A DNA stretch of 36,614 nt from a virus. The stretch spans positions 1-36,614 of IMG/VR virus record IMGVR_UViG_3300018411_000050. One strand, given 5' to 3'. The translations under genes and the position numbers were made by a program. The notes under the pieces are model-generated. The model was not told the DNA's origin. It ran no database searches and saw only the letters and a program-made list of their open reading frames with translations. How positions within the stretch are numbered: position 1 is the stretch's first letter; each line of letters begins with the position of its first letter. Shown here piece by piece: positions 22,499 through 30,000 of the stretch.

Positions 22499-22981
22499 AT
22501 GCAAGTTCGGAATAACACACAGGCACCAATCATGCTGAACGCTCGCACCAATGCTGGTAAAGTTACCAAGTTCGTAACAGAAACTGGTGTTGAAATTACT
22601 AAACCTGAGACACCACAAACTGTACTCATTGCAATTCCAGCAGAAGCAACTGTTGAGATTGATGACAAACTGTGGATTCAGGCAACATCCGGTAAGACAA
22701 CTGTCCGTGAAATGAAAGAGGTTACGGAGGTAATTCCGGGTGCCATCATTGACAAGAAGCCTGTTTACCGTACCTTCAACGAACCTACCGGCGTGACTCG
22801 TGAAGTCAACCTCATTGCAGAGCGTGTACGCATTGGCGACCTGACAATTGTTGAGAAGGTTAAGAGCGAAGTAACATTGGCACAAATGATTAAAGCTCTG
22901 TCTGACAAGAAACTTACTGTTAGTAAAGAGACACACACAGAAGCAGAGATTGCTGGTCTGTATGAAACTCTGTGTGCATAA
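22499..22981 (+). CDS. Putative head-associated structural protein (160 aa)
   Basis: This is a 160-aa, beta-strand-rich protein of unknown function. It begins MQVRNNTQAPIML, and an alpha-helical C-terminus (residues about 125-160) contains VTLAQMIKAL and TEAEIAGLYETL. The location between the capsid and head-tail connector genes suggests a capsid or neck component. ATAGGAGAACCAAA provides the start signal. No enzymatic motif is visible. Before the endonuclease insertion it probably lay directly after the major capsid gene. Confidence 0.65.
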   Translation: MQVRNNTQAPIMLNARTNAGKVTKFVTETGVEITKPETPQTVLIAIPAEATVEIDDKLWIQATSGKTTVREMKEVTEVIPGAIIDKKPVYRTFNEPTGVTREVNLIAERVRIGDLTIVEKVKSEVTLAQMIKALSDKKLTVSKETHTEAEIAGLYETLCA

Positions 22982-22996
22982 ATAAAGGAGAACAAT

Positions 22997-23365
22997 ATGG
23001 TTACTTTGCCAATGTTTGTAGCAAGGTTCCCTGAGTTCACTAGCATATCCCAAGGACGATTTGATATCTTCTTTGGGGATGCTGTAATTGAAATGGGTAC
23101 TGATGATGGCCGCTGGATCAATGTCTACGATGTTGCTCAGGCTTATCTCATTGCCCATAATCTTTCAGTAGCTCAAGCTAGTGAAGCGGGTGACATTAAC
23201 CCAATGATGCCAATTCGCAGCTCTGATGTTGACGATGTTCTGGTTGAGTATGCTGTAGCACGAGAAGTTGATGGTACGTTGGATAACTACGACAGTACGA
23301 TCTATGGACAGACATACTTGAAGTGGCGCAACCAAGCGTTCGCTGGTGCAAGGATGATCTACTAA
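22997..23365 (+). CDS. Head-tail connector protein (DUF4054 type)
   Basis: This 122-aa protein matches DUF4054 adaptor proteins that attach below the portal. It has FVARFPEFTSIS at the start, a helix with DVAQAYLIAHNLS, and the C-terminal YGQTYLKWRNQAFAGARM characteristic of the family. AAAGGAGAACAAT precedes ATG. Its stop overlaps the next start by one base. Family assignment is by recognised motif pattern and by position between capsid and tail genes. Confidence 0.83.
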   Translation: MVTLPMFVARFPEFTSISQGRFDIFFGDAVIEMGTDDGRWINVYDVAQAYLIAHNLSVAQASEAGDINPMMPIRSSDVDDVLVEYAVAREVDGTLDNYDSTIYGQTYLKWRNQAFAGARMIY

Positions 23366-23847
23366 TGATTAGTGTTCGTCGGGCATTCAATAGACATACA
23401 ACAACCAAAGTCTTGATGTGCAGTCCTGTCGGCGGTTACTGGGATGCTGATAACCAATGGGTTAAGAATGCAATGGGCCCAGCCTCTTACATTCAAGCAA
23501 CACCCATTCCTCATGGTGATCGTGATGAAGGTGTGTTTGGTGAACAACTAAAAGCAAACCCTGAGTTAGAAAGGCAACCGGGGTTTATGAAGTTTCACTC
23601 ACGCACTGAAATGCCTATCAATAGTTTGCTAAGTGTTTATGGCATAACATACTTTGTTACGCAACACGGCAACTATAGTGCAGCAGGTTTCCACATGGTT
23701 ATCGCAAGCAAGGTGCAGAACCTTGTCTTGGTAGAAGGTTATCCAACAAGCATCTACACAGAAGATGGTTCGGCATTACTTACTGAACTTGGTGTATTAA
23801 TTACACAAGAGACTGCTTCACATCCTCTTGCAGTAAATGGGTGGTAG
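23365..23847 (+). CDS. Putative neck/head-completion protein (160 aa)
   Basis: ATG 23365 overlaps the upstream stop (TAATG) and gives a 160-aa protein starting MISVRRAFNRHT. It contains GGYWDADNQWV near the N-terminus and a beta-rich middle (SVYGITYFVTQHGNY). I do not recognise a named domain, but its site between the DUF4054 adaptor and the tail terminator is where head-closure proteins are encoded in myophages of this layout. An upstream ATG in the same frame (23323) would overlap the adaptor gene and is less likely. Confidence 0.66.
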   Translation: MISVRRAFNRHTTTKVLMCSPVGGYWDADNQWVKNAMGPASYIQATPIPHGDRDEGVFGEQLKANPELERQPGFMKFHSRTEMPINSLLSVYGITYFVTQHGNYSAAGFHMVIASKVQNLVLVEGYPTSIYTEDGSALLTELGVLITQETASHPLAVNGW

Positions 23848-23848
23848 T

Positions 23849-24379
23849 ATGGACTCAGACGTTCAAAAGGTTCAAAAGATTATTGACCAATGTGTCCTGA
23901 AACCACGTTATTCATATCCAATGTTTAAGAATGCCCCTCGACCGCCTGTTGATGCTTATGCAGCAGTAAGGCTTATGGGTACATATTCACCCGGCTATGA
24001 CCAAGTAGATAATATCTATGACAGTGTGGCTGATGAATTTGTATTCACTACAAGGGGTTTTCGCATCCTATCCTTTGATGTTCTATTCTCTCGGGATGAT
24101 GTTGATGTGGACTTCCTTAATAACAGTTTCTATCGACCTGACGTCCTAGACTTAATGAAGAAGTTGGGCATGGTACTGATCAGTAAGGGTCCAATCAAAG
24201 TTAAAACCTTGGCACTTGAATCTCAGTGGGAAGTAAGGACGGCAATTCGACTTGACTTTAATGTTATTCGAAAGCAAGAAACTCGTATACCTCGCATCGT
24301 TGAAGCTGTAGTAAATGGTGAGTTTACCGAAGGTGGGACTACACTGCCAATCGTTATTGACATGCAGTTCACACCGTAA
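23849..24379 (+). CDS. Tail terminator/neck protein (gp12-like)
   Basis: This 176-aa protein resembles the LIC_12616/gp12-like neck terminator family. Recognisable parts are RPPVDAYAAVRLMGTYSPGY, the stretch RGFRILSFDVLFSRD, and the closing beta-strand pair. Such proteins cap the tail tube and sheath at the neck. The start could be ATG 23849 or the in-frame ATG 23837; I favour 23849, one base after the upstream stop. It directly precedes the sheath gene, as expected for a terminator. Confidence 0.72.
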   Translation: MDSDVQKVQKIIDQCVLKPRYSYPMFKNAPRPPVDAYAAVRLMGTYSPGYDQVDNIYDSVADEFVFTTRGFRILSFDVLFSRDDVDVDFLNNSFYRPDVLDLMKKLGMVLISKGPIKVKTLALESQWEVRTAIRLDFNVIRKQETRIPRIVEAVVNGEFTEGGTTLPIVIDMQFTP

Positions 24380-24407
24380 AACAATTTTATAAGGAGGCAT
24401 ACATAAT

Positions 24408-25853
24408 ATGTCGTCAGTTCCAATTTCCGAGTATATTGACGTAAGCATTACGCTTGCACCTACTCCACAAGGTTTGTCGGGTTTCGGCAAGCTCTTGTTC
24501 CTGAGTAAAGAAGCAAGCGCAGGTGTTGCACCAATTCTCCCCACTGAGCGGGTTCGCCAGTATTCCAGTATCAAAGCTGTGGCTGCTGATTTCCCTGCCG
24601 GTGAAATTAACAAAGCTGCAACTGTTTACTACTCTCAATCACCGAAGCCTATCTATTTCATGGTTGGTTTGATTGACGGTACTGATACACCTGCAAAAGC
24701 AACTGGTAACAACACTCCAAACTTGGCCACACTGCAAGCTATCACTGCTGGTGGTTTCACCATGACTGTGAATGGTACGTTGGTTGTTATTAGTGCTGTA
24801 AACCTGAGCGCTGTAACATCGTTTGCTCAAGCTGCATCCGCAATCCAAACCAAACTGCAAGTACAGCTTCCGGGTACACTGTGTTCGTATGATGCAAGCC
24901 TTGGTAAGTTTGTTATCACAAGTCCAACCTCCGGTGTAACTTCCACCATCACTGTTGCCTCTGCTGATGTTAGTGGCCTAGCTGCTGCTATTGGCATGTT
25001 GTCTGCCACGCTTGTACAAGGTAAGTCGGAAGAGACTCCAGAAGATGCACTCACTCAATGCGAACAATATGACAACTCGTTCTACGGTGTTGCACTTGAT
25101 GCTGAGTATGAGGATGTGCAAGCATCTTATGATGCTGCTGTTTGGACTCAGGCCCGTAACAAAGTGTTCTTCAACACCACCAATGATGCGGATTGCTTGA
25201 CTGCCACTGCTCCAACTACCTTGGTTGGTCAGATGAAAGATGCAAGCCTCAAGCGCACAATTTCTACTTATGCACCTGTTGCTGGTAGTTATGCTGGTGT
25301 GTCTGTAGCTGGCCGTGCTTTCACCGTCAACTTCGAAGGTACTAATACTACCCTAACTTTGATGTACAAGAAGCTGCCTACAATTCCTGTTGCTAAACTT
25401 AGCTCTAGCCAGAAGGGCCACTTGGCTTCTATCAATTGTAACGTCTTCTTGGATGCTGGTGGTAACTCCATCTACGATGAAGGTAAGATGGCTGATGGCA
25501 CTTTCTTCGATACTGTTCATGGCACCGACTGGTTGCAGAATCGTATTGAGACTGATGTATTCAACCTGATGTATCGCTCGCCAACTAAGATTCCTTATAC
25601 CGACACTGGTGTAAGCATGATTATCCAGAAGGTTGAGCGAGGTTTGCGTCAAGGTGTAACTAACGGCTTGATTGCCCCGGGTTATACAACTGATGGCACT
25701 TACCTTGAATTGGGTTATCGCATTGATTACATCCCTGTTAGCGATGTTAGCGATGCAGACAAAGGTAATCGCATCTACCGTGGTGTTACTTTCATTGCTG
25801 TGGGTGCTGGTGCAATCCATAAGATCACTATTACTGGCTCGTTCTCGGAATAA
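24408..25853 (+). CDS. Contractile tail sheath protein (DUF3383 type)
   Basis: This 481-aa protein is the tail sheath, proving contractile morphology. The N-terminus (SEYIDVSITLAPTPQGLSGF) and FLSKEASAG match DUF3383 sheath proteins. Conserved C-terminal segments include TDVFNLMYRSPTKIPYTDTG and the RIDYIPVSD region. The middle domain (about residues 85-200) is Thr/Val/Ala-rich and probably surface exposed. AAGGAGGCATACATAAT is a very strong ribosome binding site. The tube gene follows after 14 bp, the usual sheath-tube pair. Confidence 0.93.
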   Translation: MSSVPISEYIDVSITLAPTPQGLSGFGKLLFLSKEASAGVAPILPTERVRQYSSIKAVAADFPAGEINKAATVYYSQSPKPIYFMVGLIDGTDTPAKATGNNTPNLATLQAITAGGFTMTVNGTLVVISAVNLSAVTSFAQAASAIQTKLQVQLPGTLCSYDASLGKFVITSPTSGVTSTITVASADVSGLAAAIGMLSATLVQGKSEETPEDALTQCEQYDNSFYGVALDAEYEDVQASYDAAVWTQARNKVFFNTTNDADCLTATAPTTLVGQMKDASLKRTISTYAPVAGSYAGVSVAGRAFTVNFEGTNTTLTLMYKKLPTIPVAKLSSSQKGHLASINCNVFLDAGGNSIYDEGKMADGTFFDTVHGTDWLQNRIETDVFNLMYRSPTKIPYTDTGVSMIIQKVERGLRQGVTNGLIAPGYTTDGTYLELGYRIDYIPVSDVSDADKGNRIYRGVTFIAVGAGAIHKITITGSFSE

Positions 25854-25867
25854 GGAGTAGCTAATTT

Positions 25868-26323
25868 ATGAAGCAGTATAGCTTTTATAACGTCGATTTG
25901 TTGCTCGACGGTATTCCTGTAACCGGGTTTACGGATAACAACAGTATCATTTCTGCAGGCCGTACTAACGTGCAACACACGAAAGTAATTGGTGCTCGTG
26001 GTGAAATGTCTGTTGCAACTATTGCTGACCGCTCTGGTCGTATTGTATTCACCTTGCTGCAAACCAGTGATTACAACGCTGTTCTAAACAGTCGTGCAAT
26101 CCTTTCGCAGAACACTGGCTTGAGTGGCAACCGTGCTACCTTCGACCCAATTCAGGCATTGATGAACGATAAGATGGGTTTGGCTCTTGTAACTGGTGTA
26201 AACGGTTTCATTCCTGTTATGCCTGCTATCGTTCGTGGTACTGGTATTGTTTCACTCAGTTGGACAATTGAGTTTGAGCAAATCTGGTTCACCAATGGCA
26301 AGTACGATTACGTCGGCCTGTAA
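25868..26323 (+). CDS. Tail tube protein (DUF3277 type)
   Basis: This 151-aa protein is beta-rich, starts MKQYSFYNVDLLLDGIPVTG and contains GARGEMSVATIADRSGRI, matching the DUF3277-type tube proteins. It would polymerise into the inner tube through which DNA passes. TAAGGAGTAGCTAATTT precedes the ATG. It sits directly after the sheath and before the tail chaperones, as in other myophages. A stable hairpin follows the gene. Confidence 0.88.
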   Translation: MKQYSFYNVDLLLDGIPVTGFTDNNSIISAGRTNVQHTKVIGARGEMSVATIADRSGRIVFTLLQTSDYNAVLNSRAILSQNTGLSGNRATFDPIQALMNDKMGLALVTGVNGFIPVMPAIVRGTGIVSLSWTIEFEQIWFTNGKYDYVGL

Positions 26324-26337
26324 TTAACAGAATGTTT

Positions 26338-26361
26338 GCTGGGGGCAATTGGGCCCTCAGC
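26338..26361 (+). promoter_or_regulatory. Stable hairpin between tube and tail chaperone genes
   Basis: GCTGGGGGC (26338-26346) pairs with GGCCCTCAGC-side bases 26353-26361 over 9 bp with one G-U, leaving an AATTGG loop. No T-run follows; the ribosome binding site of the chaperone gene starts about 3 bases later. It could protect upstream tube mRNA, partly attenuate read-through, or limit chaperone translation, any of which would fit the large copy difference between tube and chaperone. Confidence 0.6.
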
Positions 26362-26375
26362 TTAGGAGAACTATT

Positions 26376-26762
26376 ATGGCGTGTAAACAAGAGACTCGTG
26401 AGATTCGGGGGAAGCAAGTATTTGTTCGTCAGTGGCCAGCTTCAAAGGCTATGGATATGCAAATCAACCTGTTGACCACTATGGGTGATGATTGTTTGGG
26501 TTTTGTATTAGGTGACTGGACTTTCGCTAACCTCATGTTCATTTTGCAACGTGTAGAGCGGCCAGTGTTCCTTGCTTTGGTTAAAGAATGTATTTGTGCA
26601 GCACGCATTGATGGTGTTGAGATTAGTGCAACTAACTTCGATGTGGAGTTTAGTGGTGACTTGATGTTCATCTATGACCTGTTCTCATTCGTACTGGAGG
26701 TAAACTTCAAGGATTTTTTCGCAGAAGGTCTAGCAAGAATGGAAGCAATCAAGAAAGTGTAG
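26376..26762 (+). CDS. Tail assembly chaperone, short form
   Basis: This 128-aa protein is the lambda gpG-like tail assembly chaperone by position: immediately after the tube and before the tape-measure-position gene. ATG 26376 has TTAGGAGAACTA upstream; a longer frame opening at TTG 26349 would start inside the hairpin and is unlikely. The fold looks mostly helical (residues about 30-115). Near its end is a T6C slippery site allowing a -1 shift into a second open frame. Continued zero-frame translation ends at TAG 26760-26762, producing the abundant short form. Confidence 0.8.
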   Translation: MACKQETREIRGKQVFVRQWPASKAMDMQINLLTTMGDDCLGFVLGDWTFANLMFILQRVERPVFLALVKECICAARIDGVEISATNFDVEFSGDLMFIYDLFSFVLEVNFKDFFAEGLARMEAIKKV

Positions 26763-27004
26763 TAGAGGAAGTTGTATCTATTACGACGAATGCTGATGGG
26801 AGTTTCACATATAACACTGAGGCCGATTTGAAGACAGGCCCAACACTTGCTGAACTTTTCCCTAATGTTAATTACTTTCTTCATCGTCCATTGATTGCTA
26901 ACCCTCCAATGTGTACTTTGAAAGAACTTCAAGATTACACATACAGCATCGACGATTTATTTCTTATGCACGAATTGATAGACCTTAAAGAACATATTAG
27001 TTGA
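26376..27004 (+). CDS. Tail assembly chaperone, -1 frameshift long form
   Basis: A -1 shift on T-TTT-TTC (26714-26720) joins 115 codons of the short form to 94 codons of a second frame that stays open to TGA 27002-27004, giving about 209 aa. The second part has no start codon of its own placed for independent expression, and otherwise 26763-27008 would be a gene-free gap. It reads as a normal protein (for example ADLKTGPTLAELFPNVNYFL and LKELQDYTYSIDDLF). This is the G/G-T arrangement widely conserved in tailed phages, whose T domain contacts tape measure and tube. Confidence 0.85.
26714..26720 (+). other. Programmed -1 ribosomal frameshift slippery heptamer
   Basis: T-TTT-TTC in the zero frame (GAT TTT TTC) fits the X-XXY-YYZ rule for tandem slippage. 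It lies 14 codons before the zero-frame stop, and the -1 frame is open for 94 codons after it. Position between tube and tape-measure-position genes matches known tail chaperone frameshifts. Confidence 0.83.
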
Positions 27005-27014
27005 GGGCATGACA

Positions 27015-30000
27015 ATGGATGAAAAAGAGTTACCGGCAGTTACAGAATATGGTGTGTTCAACGTAGAAAAGCCTGTGCTGAAATTGGGCAAACGCTCTAA
27101 ACCAACTGTGACGGTTACTCGCTCCAATGGTGAGTATAAAGCCCCTGAGCAATCTATGGTGTCAGAAACAGTTGATGCTAATAGTGCAGCTCAAAAGAAG
27201 AAAGACAAAGCAATGCGTCGGAAGCAGCTTGCTTACTTCATGGCGAAAGCCACTGGTGGTGATGCAAAGGCTTTTGAAAGGGTTATCGCAAGTGAAGACT
27301 GGGATGATCTTGATGTACAAGAAATGTTGTTGGAAGATCGCTTTGCAAGGTTTCGTGAAGTGCCTTTGGTATCAACGAACGAATTAGTAAAAGCGAAGGT
27401 TGCGCAAACAAATAAGAATGCGACAACAAGAAAGCTGGAACAGATTCAAGAGAAACGAGAGTTTATCGGAAAACAAACTGGTGCAATAACCAGCGACTTT
27501 GAAGAAACTACAAACCTCATTACTCCAGAAACTGTAGTGGCTGGAAAGATTCGAGCAGCAGGTTTGGAAAACGAACTTGCAGCAGTGCTTACAAAGTATG
27601 ACCAATACCAATCAATGTCTCCACTTGAGCGTGCCAAATCTTTCAGCAATGAGGAATTGTCAATCTACAAGAATCTTATTAAGTCTGGCCTAACTCCGTC
27701 GATGTTGACTGGTAAAAAGGCTGCACTTGACTTTGGTGATAATGGTGGAACCTTTGATGTTGAGAAAGAGGATATTGAGCAACTATCGGAAGTTAGTTAT
27801 GCACAGGACTTCACCTCACCCCATCAAGCACTTGCATCTATCCTCGGGGCATTCAATAAGCAGGAGGGTTCTTACGACGTAATCCCACTGACCAAGGAAG
27901 CATCACCAACTTTCTACGGGGAAGAATTCAAACTCAAAGCACCTGTGAAGGTTCCTGAGTATATGAAGGTGGCTAACACACTTCAAGGTTTGACGCCACA
28001 ACAGCAACAAACAGAAGTGCTTGGATTACCAGATGAAGCTAACGTCAAGGAATACTTTGACAATCTTGCTGAGCAATACATTGATCCACAGCAACTGGAA
28101 TACATGACACCAGCTGAACGGAGTAAGGCCACACGTCTTATATCCATGCAGCTTAGTAGTATGCTTCCTAAAAGACTTAAAGAAATCTCAGTAGCTAACG
28201 CAACAAACATTCAACGCAATGAGGAACTGTTTGCAAAGATTTCTGTTGAGCTTGGTACAGAAGAAGCAGTACGTTTAGCTAATGCTGGACAAGCTGGCTT
28301 CACTGCACCTATCGCAGCTTACACTGCGTATCCAAGTCCCCATGAACTTGTTGGGTCATTGAATAGCAGTAAGCTTCGTGAGTTTGCTTCAAGTGTTGTA
28401 AAGCGTGGTATGACTTCTTCTGGACGTTGGACAGATGATCCCACACAAGCAGATACACTTTCTACACTCATCGGATATGGTACGAAGAACATTGCGTACA
28501 GTCGATTTGAAAGTCAGGATGATGAATATCAACGTGCCACTGTTAAACGTGCTGCACTTACAGAACTACCTAAACAACTTGGTAGAATCTTTGGTATTAG
28601 CGACTCTGATGTAGGAAGGCAGTCTTGGGGTGGTGGACTTTCCCTTGACTATGATCGAGTGGAAGAATCATTGGATGAACAGCTTGCAAGTCAAGATCAA
28701 TTCCATAAACCACAACTTGATCGCTATGCTCGTGACGAACTTGCACGCACTGTGGATGTGTTCTTTCAACCGGCTGGTGATTTGTCTGCTGATTATGTTG
28801 ACAACAACCTAACGCAGATTGACGAATACCGTGAATTGCAGGACGCAGACGCCTCATTGATGGACGCAGACGGCCCAACGGGCGATGATACGGGAGGTGG
28901 CGACACTAACGTAGCGGGTGAGGGTGAAGGTCGCGCATACGTCGAGCCAAGCGGTTTGGAGCAGCTTACACGAGAAGGCCCGGAGGTAGACGACTCGTTT
29001 GCACGGGCAGCGCCAAGCGTTGATATGGCAGCCGCAGAGGGCGTTAGGGAAGGCGCAGCCACCAACCAGCGTGCATCCCCTGGGGACAACCTTGGAACGT
29101 CACACGCGACGACACAGGCCACCCACGGAAGCCGTTTAGGCCAGTCTATTGCCACTCGTGATTCTCGTGTTGAAAGTCTAACTGGAGCACGCCCGGCAAA
29201 CCAAACACAAAGCATTACCAGCCAAAGTAATAAAGAGGCAATTGTTGGTAAAGCTCCTGTAAAAACTACTGAAGCAACTGTTGATAAAGCTCCTGTAAAA
29301 ACTACTGAAACAACTGTTGGTAAAGCTCCTGTAAAAACTGCTGAAGAGCCACCACAGAAAAATGTTTCTGGGACACGTAGTGAAAGGTTAGCTGAAGCTC
29401 AAGCAGAGTATAAGAGCCAAAACCCAGATATATCTATTAGCAATGCACCACAAGGTAGTCAAGAGTGGCTGGATAAAAGAAAGCTGCTAGCAACTGCTGC
29501 TGATGCTAAACGAATGGTTACAAGTGATCGAGCTCGCAACACCTTTGTTGGCGAGAAGTCGATGGAGAACTGGGGATTAACCACAACTCAGCCATATCCT
29601 AGTGAAGATATTGAGCGTGGCAAACGTATGGAAAGTTCTATTCGACAAGAGTATGAACGCCAGACGAACACAGAAGTTCTTGAACTTGGTTTGCTTGAGA
29701 ATAAAGGTTTCCCCGGTGGTGCCTCTCTTGATGGACTTGTTACACAAGATGGCAAGCCTATGCGTAAAGGTGTTGAGTTTAAAGCACCACGAGAGTTTCG
29801 TGACTTTGCACAATACCACGATCAAGTTCAAATGCAGATGGCAGTTGGTAACCTTGATTCTGTAGACATTATGCAGGGTGTTGAAGTGGATGGTAAACTT
29901 CGCACACAAATGCAAACAGTCAACGCTGATATGGAATGGCGCAAACGCAATCAAGGTAAGATACAGCAAGCTCAAGATAGTATTGAGCGTAACGCTGGAA

